Source: Streptomyces sp. WMMB303 (lineage in GTDB: Bacteria; Actinomycetota; Actinomycetes; Streptomycetales; Streptomycetaceae). From it: 64,000 nt of DNA. The notes below the pieces were generated by a model. The model worked only from the letters and a program-made list of their open reading frames with translations. It searched no databases and was not told the DNA's origin. The translations under genes were made by a program, and so were the position numbers. Location: the NCBI RefSeq assembly GCF_029351045.1, contig NZ_JARKIN010000001.1, positions 2,672,001 through 2,736,000 on the forward strand, read 5' to 3'. Numbering within the stretch: the stretch's first letter is position 1; the number at the start of each line of letters is the position of its first letter. Positions 41,488-49,558 of this stretch are shown here, in pieces.

Positions 41488-42474
41488 TCAGTCGGCGGGG
41501 TGCTGCTCCGCGTGCCGGATCAGGTCGCGGTACTCGCGGGCGGCGGCGCGGAGCGCGGCCTCGGGGTCGACGCCCGCGCGTTCGGCGTCCGCGGCCAGCG
41601 CCAGCAAGGCGTAGCCCACGCCTCCGGCGGCGCCGTCCGCGGGCGCGGGCAGGCCGGCCGTGCGGGCGCGGCCCGCGAGCTTCGCGGCGAGCGAGAGGGC
41701 GGGCTGGCCGAAGGGGACGCCCTCGGTGACCGAGGTCCGCTCGGCCTTCTCCAGGGCCTTGCGGCGCTGCCAGTGCGCCTCGACCTCCACCGCTGTCTCG
41801 GCGACGTCGTCGCCGAAGACGTGCGGGTGGCGGTGCACCAGCTTCTCCACCAGGGTGGCGGCCACGTCGTCGATGCCGAACGGTTCTTCGGGGTCGTCCT
41901 GGGCGATACGGGCGTGGAAGACGACCTGGAGCAGGACGTCGCCGAGTTCCTCGCGCAGCTCGGCGCGGTCGCCGCGTTCGATGGCGTCGATCAGCTCGTA
42001 GACCTCCTCGACGCCGTACTTGAGCAGGTCCTCATGGGTGCGCAGCGCGCTCCACGGGCAGTCGCGCCGGATCCGGTCCATCACCTGGACGGCGTCCAGC
42101 AGCCGGGCGCCGGGCAGATCGTAGGAGCCGGGCAGCAGCTCCAGGTCGGGCATGGCCTGCCGGCCGGAGCCGGCCAGCCGGGCGAGGCCGTCGGTGAGCG
42201 CGGGCTCCCCCTCGGCGGTGGCCAGCACGACGACCGAGCGGCCGCCGCCCTGTGCGCACTCGGCGACCAGCTCCCGTGCGTCGAGTTCGACGCCCGCCTC
42301 GGCCTTGACCCCGGCGTCCCGCACATAGGGGAGCTGCGGGTGGGCCGGGTCGGCGCACAGCACCCGGTCGGCGTCGCGCAGGGCCTCCCAGGCGGGCCAG
42401 GAGAGCAGTCCGGGCGCCACCCGGTGGGTGGTGGTGAGCAGGACGACACGGCCGGTCTCGGGGATCTCGTTCAC
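41488..42474 (-). CDS. mazG: Nucleoside triphosphate pyrophosphohydrolase MazG
   Basis: A 328-residue protein. The MazG domain is at about 130-260: CPWSALRTHEDLLKYGVEEVYELIDAIERGDRAELREELGDVLLQVVFHARIA, with the ExxE...ExxD metal motif intact, then LVEKLVHRHPHVFG and HWQRRKALEKAER. The N-terminal about 120 residues resemble a tetrapyrrole-methylase-like fold remnant (RVVLLTTTHRVAPGLLSWPAWEALRDADRVLC), as in other actinobacterial MazG. It removes aberrant or excess NTPs. The GTG at 42474 is the start. Its neighbour is the SurA-like gene, a conserved Streptomyces pair. Confidence 0.95.
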   Translation of the reverse strand: MNEIPETGRVVLLTTTHRVAPGLLSWPAWEALRDADRVLCADPAHPQLPYVRDAGVKAEAGVELDARELVAECAQGGGRSVVVLATAEGEPALTDGLARLAGSGRQAMPDLELLPGSYDLPGARLLDAVQVMDRIRRDCPWSALRTHEDLLKYGVEEVYELIDAIERGDRAELREELGDVLLQVVFHARIAQDDPEEPFGIDDVAATLVEKLVHRHPHVFGDDVAETAVEVEAHWQRRKALEKAERTSVTEGVPFGQPALSLAAKLAGRARTAGLPAPADGAAGGVGYALLALAADAERAGVDPEAALRAAAREYRDLIRHAEQHPAD

Positions 42475-42564
42475 CCTACGAACGTAACCCGGACGGCCTC
42501 CGGCCCGGCGCCGGCGTCGCCTCCGCCGCCGCGCCCCGCGTCACAGCGAAACAGCGTCACGGCG

Positions 42565-43227
42565 TCACATCCGCTGCGGGCGCTGCGCCGCCTCGCCGCT
42601 CAGGTCCCGCAGCCACGGGGTCTTCGCGCCGGTGAGGGTGGAGCGGTCGGTGTCCCACCTGCCGTAGCGCGGGTTCACGTCGATGTTCATGCTCTTGGAC
42701 GTGGCCGACAGCTCCTTGGTGAGCCGCTGGTTCCCGTCCGGCGACGTCGGGTCGATGCCCTTGGCCTTGGCGATCTTCTCGACGAGGAGCTGCATGCGGA
42801 TGCGGTCGTCGATCTCGTCCGGCGCGACGCTCTGCTGGCGCAGCAGCACGGCCTCGAGCTGCTTGCTGCCGCCCGCCTGCACCTCCAGCTGCCCGCGGAC
42901 CCGCTGGACCTCGCGGCGGCTGACGCCCACCTTCGCGTCGCGGGCGGCCTGCGCGACGATCCGCTCCCGGATCATGCCGTCGAGGGTGGCCCGGGTCAGC
43001 TTGCCGCTCTGCTTGATCATCTGTTCGCCCTGCGGCGTGGCCCGCTGCGCGTCCCGCACGGCCCCCACCCGGGACTGGAGCTGCCCCATGCTGATCCGGT
43101 CGCCCTTCACCAGAGCCGCCGCGCCCGGGTGCGCGTCGTCGCCGCACGCGGTGAGCAGCGGTGCCGCGGCGACGAGCGCCGCTGCGGCGGAGAGGGTGAG
43201 CGCGGACCTGCGGTGACGGCTTTCCAT
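42565..43227 (-). CDS. SurA-N-terminal-domain lipoprotein
   Basis: A 220-residue exported protein. A signal peptide with lipobox LLTAC near residue 28 gives a lipid-anchored mature protein. The SurA_N-like chaperone segment follows: ALVKGDRISMGQLQSRVGAVRDAQRATP, GKLTRATLDGMIRERIVAQAARDAKVGVSRREVQRVRGQLE, typical of the trigger-factor/SurA family. No parvulin PPIase domain is present, so it is probably a holdase for secreted proteins. The ATG at 43227 has GGGAGG upstream. The IS200/IS605 element ends about 95 bp upstream, possibly displacing native promoter sequence. Confidence 0.9.
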   Translation of the reverse strand: MESRHRRSALTLSAAAALVAAAPLLTACGDDAHPGAAALVKGDRISMGQLQSRVGAVRDAQRATPQGEQMIKQSGKLTRATLDGMIRERIVAQAARDAKVGVSRREVQRVRGQLEVQAGGSKQLEAVLLRQQSVAPDEIDDRIRMQLLVEKIAKAKGIDPTSPDGNQRLTKELSATSKSMNIDVNPRYGRWDTDRSTLTGAKTPWLRDLSGEAAQRPQRM

Positions 43228-43333
43228 GGGGCCTCCCGGCGGCGGCGAGGGTCGCGCGTCCTCGCACGACCTGGCGATGATCGATAGTAGGGAGTCGAAC
43301 GGGTCCATGACCACCGGTTCGACTTGAGTTCCT

Positions 43334-43354
43334 CCCCACGGCTAGGGCCGGGGG
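43334..43354 (-). ncRNA. Right-end hairpin, predicted 3' part of the TnpB guide RNA scaffold
   Basis: A stem CCCC/GGGG with a bulged T and inner CGGC/GCCG, loop CCTA (minus strand). In TnpB systems the guide RNA comes from this end, and its guide is the flank just outside: here minus strand from 43322 downward. The RNA 5' boundary is not visible; the tnpB stop codon lies inside the hairpin. Confidence 0.5.
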
Positions 43355-44595
43355 ATTCCGACCAGCGGAATCGCTGGTCGGACCGGTACTGCCTCACGGG
43401 GTCCCGGTAGTTCCTGTTTCACCGACCGGGTGGCCCCGAAGTCTCCACAGGCTGAGACGGCCGCCCCGGCCGCCTTGAGGATGTTGCGTGCGGCGTTCAC
43501 GTCGGCGTTCTGCCGGTACCCGCAGCCTACGGCTTTGCACACGAAGGCCGATTGGCTCTCTCGGTTTCCTCCGGTGGCGAAGCCGCAGGCGGAGCACCGC
43601 TGCGACGTGTACGCGGGATGGACCTTCACCAGTTCGGTGCCCGTGTACCGGGCGGCGTTGGCGAGGGCGAGTTCGAGACGGTGCCAGCCCTTGTCAAGGA
43701 TGGCCCGGTTGAGGCCCCGCTTCTGGGAAACCTGCTTGCCCGGCTTCTGGCGGGTGCCGGAGGCGGAAGCCGTCATGTTCTTCGTCTTGAGGTCTTCGAG
43801 GACCACCACGGCGTTCCGGGCCGTGAGCCGGTTTGCCAGGTGTGCGCAGAAGTCGGCCCGGCGGTCAGTGACCCGGCCCATGATGCGGTTCATGCGGGCG
43901 AGGACCTTGCGGCGGTTCGCGCTGCCCTTCTTCGTGCGGGCAAGCTGCTGCTGCAAGCGCCGGTACCGGGTCTTCTCACCTTCGGTGACGAACTGCCGGT
44001 CGTGGAAGTCGCCGTCCGATGTGGTGGCGGCCACGGCAACGCCTCGGTCCATGCCGACCGCCGTGTTCGGCATGGCGTGCTGCTCGGGCGTCGTCTCCTG
44101 GGTGGAGACGAGGAAGGAGAGGTACCAGTGCCCGGACCTGCGGGACACGGTGGCCGACCTGACCTCACCGCCGAGCGGGCGTGACCAGCGGAAGGTCACC
44201 CAGCCCAGCTTAGGCAGCTTCGCCCGACCCCACTTGCGGCCGAGGCGTTCGACGGTGATGAGGTTCCCGGCGGGGAACCGGAACGAGGGGGACCAGCGTG
44301 CCTTCGAGCGCCAGCGGACCCTGAAGGCGCCGTGGTCCCGGCACGCCTTGTCCAGGTCCTTGAGCGTCTGCTGGAGGACGTGAGAGGGGGCGGCCCTGAG
44401 CCAGGGGTGTTCCTTCTTGGCGTCGGCCAGCTCGGCGACCTGCGGCACGTAGTTCATCCACGCGCCGCGCCGCCGGTACTGGCGCCGCTGGTCGAGGCCG
44501 GTGTTCCACACCGCCCGGCAGATGTTCCCGAACTCCTCGCACATCTCCGTCTGCTCGGCGTCGAGCGCGAGCCGGTACTTGCGGCCGGTCAGCAT
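43342..44595 (-). CDS. tnpB: RNA-guided endonuclease TnpB
   Basis: A 417-residue protein of the IS605 OrfB family. The split RuvC site is complete: D183 (VGMDRGVAVA), E267 (VVVLEDLKT) and D365 (QNADVNAARN). The zinc knuckle has C334, C337, C353 and C358 (CSACG...CKAVGCG). N-terminal landmarks RKYRLALDAEQ and WNTGLDQRRQYRRRG are typical. TnpB cuts DNA next to a TAM using the element-derived RNA and promotes element retention. The ATG at 44595 follows GAGGGGAGGTGAACC. It starts 13 bp after the tnpA stop. Being full length with all catalytic residues, it could be active. Confidence 0.95.
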   Translation of the reverse strand: MLTGRKYRLALDAEQTEMCEEFGNICRAVWNTGLDQRRQYRRRGAWMNYVPQVAELADAKKEHPWLRAAPSHVLQQTLKDLDKACRDHGAFRVRWRSKARWSPSFRFPAGNLITVERLGRKWGRAKLPKLGWVTFRWSRPLGGEVRSATVSRRSGHWYLSFLVSTQETTPEQHAMPNTAVGMDRGVAVAATTSDGDFHDRQFVTEGEKTRYRRLQQQLARTKKGSANRRKVLARMNRIMGRVTDRRADFCAHLANRLTARNAVVVLEDLKTKNMTASASGTRQKPGKQVSQKRGLNRAILDKGWHRLELALANAARYTGTELVKVHPAYTSQRCSACGFATGGNRESQSAFVCKAVGCGYRQNADVNAARNILKAAGAAVSACGDFGATRSVKQELPGPREAVPVRPAIPLVGIPRP

Positions 44596-44608
44596 GGTTC
44601 ACCTCCCC

Positions 44609-45007
44609 TCAGACGTTCTTCTGGTTCTCGACGTACTTCTCCACCACATCCAGCGGAGCCCCACCGACCGTGGCCGCGAAGTAGCTGTTCGTCCACAGCG
44701 TCGGCAGACGCGACTTGAGAGCGGGGAACTCCTCACGCAGGACGCGGGACGAGCGGCCCTTCATCGCCTTCACCAGCCGGTGAACGCCGTACTGCGGATC
44801 GACCTCAACAAGCATGTGGATGTGGTCGGGCATGACCTCAAGCTCGACGAGCCATGCCCCCTTCTCCTCGATGACCTCGCGGACGATCTGCTTCAAGCGC
44901 TGCTCGATGCGACCTTCCAGCACGCGCCGTCGGTACTTCGGGCACCACACGATGTGAAAGGCACACTGGAACGTCACATTGCGGTTGGACCGCAGGGTGA
45001 CTGCCAT
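44609..45007 (-). CDS. tnpA: IS200/IS605 single-strand transposase TnpA (HUH, Y1)
   Basis: A 132-residue Y1 transposase. The HUH pair H62 and H64 (MPDHIHMLVEV) and the catalytic tyrosine Y125 (VEKYVENQKNV) have the family spacing. FHIVWCPKYRRRVLEG, LKQIVREVIEEKGAWLVELEV and LWTNSYFAATVGG are diagnostic. It excises and inserts single-stranded element DNA, usually at the lagging strand. The ATG at 45007 starts the family alignment; a 17-residue upstream extension is rejected. It is paired with tnpB. Confidence 0.96.
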   Translation of the reverse strand: MAVTLRSNRNVTFQCAFHIVWCPKYRRRVLEGRIEQRLKQIVREVIEEKGAWLVELEVMPDHIHMLVEVDPQYGVHRLVKAMKGRSSRVLREEFPALKSRLPTLWTNSYFAATVGGAPLDVVEKYVENQKNV

Positions 45008-45265
45008 AACGCCACTATACAGCTTCAAGCTAACTAACGATGACCTGGTCAAGGGCATCGTCGTGAGGCGGCTATCCCCACGACTAAAGCCGGGGGTCTG
45101 CGCCGCTAACGCTTCCGATCAAATCGACTAACGATTCGGGAGCAGTTGGGTAGCTGCCCGTACAGCAGTGCGACACCGATACCGGCAGCGGTACGAGCCG
45201 TGTGCCGGAGCGGCGGCCTCCGCACCCGGCCGGGACGCCGCCGTTCGCGGCCCGACCGAGGAGGC

Positions 45266-47296
45266 TCACTCCGTGGCGGTGAGCAGCTCGTCGAGGGCCG
45301 CGCGGATGGCCTCGTCCTCGGTGAAGGCGCGCCGGCCGCTGAAGTAGTGGAGGCGCCGGTCGCAGGCGGGCAGGTGGCGCAGGAGGTCGGCGGCGGGCCG
45401 GGCGGCGGGACCGATGCGGGCCAGATGACGCACCGCGGAGAGCATGACGGGCTGGTAGGCACCCTCGGCCAGGCCCCGCACCGCCTCCAGGAGGACCGGG
45501 ACGGTGTGCTCGGTGTCACCGGTCGCCGCCCACAGGGCGTGCGCGGCCTCGACTCCGGTCCAGTCGCCGGGGGGACCGGCCCTCGTCCGGAGGCGGTCCG
45601 CGAAGGGAGCGGCGTGCGGGCCGAGATCGGCCAGCTTGCGCAGGGCGGGGTGGGGGAAGCGGCCCTCGGTGGCGGCGGGCCCCAGCACCTCGAGTGCGGG
45701 GCCGGGGTCCCCGCCGACCCGCCAGTACGCCCAGGCGGCGAGTTCCGCGTCCGTCCCGGTGGCCGCGGCCGACCGGGCCAGCAGCAGTTGCCGGCCCCCG
45801 TTGCCCGCCGGGCCGATTCCGGCCAGGGCTGTCGCCGCCGCGGTCCACCTGCGGTCGTCGCCCAGCAGATCGAGCAGGCGGGGTACGGCCGCTTTCGCGG
45901 CGGGTCCCCAGGCGGCGAGCACTTCGCACAGTTGCCTGAGTGCGCCGGGGTCCGTGGTGCCGGCGAGCCGGTCGCAGATGTCGGGCAGCAGCGGCTCCGC
46001 GTGGTCCGGGAGCGCGCCCAGCACCTCGGAGAGGTCCGGGAGGTCGGTGTCGTATCCCGAGCGGACGCTGCTGTAGCCGGACGGTGCGAAGCCGGTCCGG
46101 TGGCCGGTCACGTACTCGGCCAGTCCGGGAACACAGCGCGGATCGTTCATCCGGGCCAGTGCCCACAGGGCTGCCTGAGCCACCGTCTGCCCCGTCCGGG
46201 TACGCCGGGCGGCGGTGTCGGCGAGCAGCGCGGCGACCGCGTCGGCATGGGCGGCGGCCGACGGGCCGAGGCAGGCCAGCAGGCCGGCCGCCCGGTACCG
46301 CACTTCGGTGTCCGGATCGTCCAGCCGGGCCGCGACGGCCGGCAGCAGGGCTTCCTGCGGCGACCGCCACCGCGACAGCAGCCCGCCCGCCTGCGCCAGA
46401 CCGCCGGCCCGCTGCTCCGCATCGGGATGATCGGCCAGCAGGCCCAGTGCGAAGGCGGGAGACGCGCCGGTGAACAGCCCGGCGGTCCACTGCTGGACTC
46501 CCTCCACCCCGGTCTCCATCGTGCTGCTGTGCTGCCACAGCTCCGCGCTCGGGGCGCGGACGGCGTCCAGCACGACGTCCAGCCGGCTCGCCGCCAGGTC
46601 CGGCGCGGCGGGCGCGAGCGCGTGCACGGCCGCGAGCCGGAGCTGGGGTTCCGGGGCGTCGAGCAGCGCTCGGAGGAGGGTGTCGACCTCGTCGGCCCGG
46701 TCACCGACCGGCTCCCGGGCGGCCGCCTGGCCGAATGCCAGGACCAGGTCGAGGCGGTTCACGAGGTCGCTCTCCGCCTGCCAGCAGCGCAGCAGCGCGG
46801 GCAGCAGCAGGGCACCGGGACTGGCGCAGAAGCCGACAGCGGCCGTCGCGGCTCGCCTCACCTCCGGGTCGGGATCGGCCAGCAGTGCGAGGACGTCGGG
46901 CAGCAGGCGTTTCCACGTCGGTGCCCAGCCGGGAGTCAGGAACCTCTCGGCGACCTGGCTCTCCTCGCCGGCCAGCATCGTCACCACGTCCAGCACGGTG
47001 AGCCGGCACCGCACCTGGGGTGCGGAGGCCAGCCGCAGCAGGAACGGCAATGCGGCCGGGGCGGCGGAGCAGATCCAGCCTCCCTGGTGGTGGAGAAGGT
47101 TGTGCAGTTCGAACGCGGCCTCTTCCGCGTCCTCGGGGTCCGGACCCGCGCAGCGGCGCAGCAGACCGGGCACGTCCTCGGCGGAGCCGTAGTTGTGCCG
47201 CAGGCCCGCCCAGTCGACGGCTTCCAGCCCCTCCCACAGGGGCGGCTCCACCGTCGGACGAGACGCGGGTGACGGGCTGTCAGTGCCCGGGCGCAC
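45266..47296 (-). CDS. HEAT-repeat protein
   Basis: A 676-residue soluble alpha-solenoid. Repeats of about 35-45 residues run throughout, for example LPDVLALLADPDPEVRRAATAAVGF, LLRALLDAPEPQLRLAAVHALAP, LLPAVAARLDDPDTEVRYRAAGLLACLG and AVPRLLDLLGDDRRWTAAATALAGIGPAG. There is no enzyme motif or membrane segment. HEAT proteins of this type are scaffolds, sometimes in PBS-lyase-like or phage-defence contexts; the partner is unknown. The GTG at 47296 directly abuts the stop of the HNH lipoprotein gene (TGAGTG), so the two are translationally linked. Confidence 0.85.
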   Translation of the reverse strand: MRPGTDSPSPASRPTVEPPLWEGLEAVDWAGLRHNYGSAEDVPGLLRRCAGPDPEDAEEAAFELHNLLHHQGGWICSAAPAALPFLLRLASAPQVRCRLTVLDVVTMLAGEESQVAERFLTPGWAPTWKRLLPDVLALLADPDPEVRRAATAAVGFCASPGALLLPALLRCWQAESDLVNRLDLVLAFGQAAAREPVGDRADEVDTLLRALLDAPEPQLRLAAVHALAPAAPDLAASRLDVVLDAVRAPSAELWQHSSTMETGVEGVQQWTAGLFTGASPAFALGLLADHPDAEQRAGGLAQAGGLLSRWRSPQEALLPAVAARLDDPDTEVRYRAAGLLACLGPSAAAHADAVAALLADTAARRTRTGQTVAQAALWALARMNDPRCVPGLAEYVTGHRTGFAPSGYSSVRSGYDTDLPDLSEVLGALPDHAEPLLPDICDRLAGTTDPGALRQLCEVLAAWGPAAKAAVPRLLDLLGDDRRWTAAATALAGIGPAGNGGRQLLLARSAAATGTDAELAAWAYWRVGGDPGPALEVLGPAATEGRFPHPALRKLADLGPHAAPFADRLRTRAGPPGDWTGVEAAHALWAATGDTEHTVPVLLEAVRGLAEGAYQPVMLSAVRHLARIGPAARPAADLLRHLPACDRRLHYFSGRRAFTEDEAIRAALDELLTATE

Positions 47297-48163
47297 TCAG
47301 CCCTCGCACTGCTGGAGCATCATGCGCTTGTCAGGAGCCGTGACGGGCAGGTCGTACTCCAGGGCCACCTGTGTGAACCGCACCGCGTACGAGCAGCGGA
47401 TCCGCTTGTTCGGGGGCAGCCAGGAGGCGGGCCCGGAGTCGCCCTTCGAGGCGTTGGGGGAACCCGAGACGGGCAGCAGGTTCAGCACGTCGTTGGCCAG
47501 CCGCTTCCGCTTCTCCTCGTCCCACTGCGCGGCCCCCATCTGCCAGGCGTACGACAGCGGCACCACATGGTCTATCTGGACCTCGGTGGCCTTCGCCTTC
47601 TTCCAGGCGATGTCCTTGCCGGTGTAGGGGTCGGCCAGGGTCATCGAGACGACCACGCAGTCCGAGCCGGAGCGGAAGGTGACCTGCTGCCCGTCGCGCT
47701 TGAGCACGTCGTTGCGGGTGTCGCAGCCGTTGCGGGCCAGCGGTATCCCCTCGGCGGTGTCCAGCCAGGCGCTGCCGAACTTCTCCCGCTCGTAGCCCGT
47801 GCGCGGGCCGCGGCCCTTGGTGCGCACCTGGTCGATCAGCCGCCGGGCGCGGACCTTGTCGACGTCCGAGGTGAGGGGGGCCAGTCCCGGTTCGGTTCCC
47901 TCCGGGTTCTTCAGCGGGCTGGTCTGCTCGCCCGCGCCGCCGGAGGCCGGGGTGCCGGTCGGGGTCGCGGAGGCGTCCGAGCCGCCGCCTGTGGTGCCGC
48001 CGTCCTCCTTCTGCTGCGGCAGGCCGTCGCACCCGGCCAGCAGCGCGGTGGCGGCCGTGGCGGCGAGGACTGCGGCGGCGCTCCGCCGCATGGGGCGCCG
48101 CACGGAACGCTGCCGGGGGCGCGGCGAGGAGGCGGGGCGGGGAGGAGCTGTCGCGGCAGTCAT
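47297..48163 (-). CDS. Secreted HNH-type nuclease lipoprotein (DUF1524/GmrSD C-terminal-like)
   Basis: A 288-residue exported protein. The hydrophobic segment AAAVLAATAATALLAGC ends in a lipobox (LAGC), preceded by a long Arg-rich n-region. A Ser/Gly/Thr linker follows. The nuclease core is TEVQIDHVVPLSYAWQMGAAQWDEEKRKRLANDVLNLLPVSGSPNASKGDSGPASWLPPN, giving the DH...N...N..K pattern of HNH/beta-beta-alpha-metal enzymes; further Cys residues may form disulfides. The likely role is extracellular DNA degradation. Starts at 48190, 48163 or 48091 (directly before the signal) are possible; the middle one is listed. Confidence 0.85.
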   Translation of the reverse strand: MTAATAPPRPASSPRPRQRSVRRPMRRSAAAVLAATAATALLAGCDGLPQQKEDGGTTGGGSDASATPTGTPASGGAGEQTSPLKNPEGTEPGLAPLTSDVDKVRARRLIDQVRTKGRGPRTGYEREKFGSAWLDTAEGIPLARNGCDTRNDVLKRDGQQVTFRSGSDCVVVSMTLADPYTGKDIAWKKAKATEVQIDHVVPLSYAWQMGAAQWDEEKRKRLANDVLNLLPVSGSPNASKGDSGPASWLPPNKRIRCSYAVRFTQVALEYDLPVTAPDKRMMLQQCEG

Positions 48164-48243
48164 CGGGCGAGCATAGACCGCTGTCGTCACCCCGACGGAG
48201 CTGTCCCTGTGGCAACCGGCGGGAAAGCGGGGAGGGACGCAGG

Positions 48244-49509
48244 GTGCGTCAAGCAGTCACCGATCCCCTGCTCAATCTGGTGCGGCGGCACCGTGAGCCC
48301 GTCGTCGCCCAGACGGCCCGCTCCACCATCGCCGCCGTGATGAGTTACGCCGTCGCGCTGCAACTCAGTAGCGAGGCCGCGCCCCTGACCGCGCCGCTCA
48401 CCGCACTGCTGGTCACCCAGGTGACGCTCTACACGACCCTGCGGACCGGCGTGCGCCGCGTCAACGCCGTGGTCGCCGGAGTGCTCATCTCCAGCGGTTT
48501 CAGCGCCCTGGTCGGCCTGACGTGGTGGAGCCTGGGCGTGGTGATCCTGGCCGCGCTGATCGTCGGCCGGTTCGTGAAGGCGGGCGAGTTCGTCCCGGAG
48601 ACGGCGATCAGCGCCATGCTGGTACTGGGGGTGACTCAGAGTCAGGTCGCAGCCATGGCTTGGGACCGGATTCTGGAAACGCTGATCGGTGCGGTCGTCG
48701 GACTGGCCTTCAACGTGCTGTTCGTGCCCCCGGTGTGGGTACAGCCCGCCGGGGACGCCGTACTGGACCTCTCCGGCCGGATGAACCGGCTGCTGGTGGG
48801 CCTCGGAGAGGACGTACGCGGCATCACCCCGGTCAGTCAGGCGGCCGACCGGCTGCACCAGGCCCGCCGGCTCGACCACGACATCGTGGAGGTCGACGTC
48901 GAACTGCGGCGCGCCGAGGACAGCCTGCGCCTCAATCCGCGGGTACGGGAGGGCCTGCTCTCCCGCGTCGTGCTGCGCACCGGCCTGGACGCCCTGGAGA
49001 TCTGCGCGGTCGTACTGCGGACCACGGCGCGGACGGTGACCGACCTGGCGAAGAAACGTCTGGACGAGCCGCTGTTCAGCGAGGAGACCGCCGAGGGCAT
49101 GCAGGAGCTCTACGTGCACATGGCAGGCGCCGTCGAGGCGTTCGCGCTGCTGATCACCACGCCGGTCAGCGCCAGCGCGGAGGAGGCCGAGGACCGGCTG
49201 GTACGGGAGCTGGAGGCCAGCCGCGCCAGCCGGGACGTCATCGCCTTCCAGCTCCTGGACAAGGTGCGCGAACACCCCCGCCAGTGGCAGCTGCACGGCG
49301 CCCTGCTCGCCGAGGCCGACCGCCTGCTGGACGAACTGGACGTGGAGAAGCGCTCCCAGCGCCTGTGGGAGGAGCTGGACCGGCAGTCCCGCGAACAGCG
49401 CGAGAAGAACCCCGTACTGCGCCGCATCCGCCAGTTCCGCAGCCGGGAGCGCGCCCGCGAACGCGAGCAGGAGGAGGAGCGGGAGCTGGAGTGGGAGGAG
49501 GAGCACTGA
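48244..49509 (+). CDS. FUSC-family (aromatic acid exporter / DUF939-like) membrane protein
   Basis: A 421-residue protein. The first about 165 residues have five to six membrane helices (VAQTARSTIAAVMSYAVALQLSS...LVTQVTLYTTLRTGVRRVNAVVAGVLISSGFSALVGLTWWSLGVVILAALIVGRFV...LETLIGAVVGLAFNVLFVPPVW). A long charged cytoplasmic helical domain follows, with a strongly Glu/Arg-rich coiled end (REREQEEERELEWEEEH). Members export aromatic acids or similar; the substrate is unknown. The GTG at 48244 has GGAGGG upstream. It diverges from the HNH gene and converges with the kinase gene. Confidence 0.87.
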   Translation: MRQAVTDPLLNLVRRHREPVVAQTARSTIAAVMSYAVALQLSSEAAPLTAPLTALLVTQVTLYTTLRTGVRRVNAVVAGVLISSGFSALVGLTWWSLGVVILAALIVGRFVKAGEFVPETAISAMLVLGVTQSQVAAMAWDRILETLIGAVVGLAFNVLFVPPVWVQPAGDAVLDLSGRMNRLLVGLGEDVRGITPVSQAADRLHQARRLDHDIVEVDVELRRAEDSLRLNPRVREGLLSRVVLRTGLDALEICAVVLRTTARTVTDLAKKRLDEPLFSEETAEGMQELYVHMAGAVEAFALLITTPVSASAEEAEDRLVRELEASRASRDVIAFQLLDKVREHPRQWQLHGALLAEADRLLDELDVEKRSQRLWEELDRQSREQREKNPVLRRIRQFRSRERAREREQEEERELEWEEEH

Positions 49510-49546
49510 GCCGCCCGCCCGCCGGCCCCGGAGGGCGGCGGGCGGC
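49510..49546. terminator. Hairpin between convergent genes
   Basis: GCCGCCCGCC (49510-49519) pairs with GGCGGGCGGC (49537-49546), directly after the exporter stop and before the kinase stop. Confidence 0.6.
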
Positions 49547-49558
49547 AGGCGGGGAAGG

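Larger units (their letters stand above)
43323..45117 (-). mobile_element. IS200/IS605-family element with tnpA and tnpB
   Basis: Both genes are intact and co-oriented. Matching 21-nt subterminal hairpins with one bulged T occur at 45076-45096 (left end) and 43334-43354 (right end). On the minus strand a TTGAT (45122-45118) just outside the left hairpin fits a target/TAM site, and TCAAG (43327-43323) after the right hairpin fits the right cleavage site. Exact ends are inference. No target duplication is expected for this family. Confidence 0.75.

Noticed and set aside
45115..45265. An additional coding gene between the IS left end and the HEAT gene
   Set aside because: Only short GC-shadow frames exist; the AT-rich block looks like the element's end and flank.
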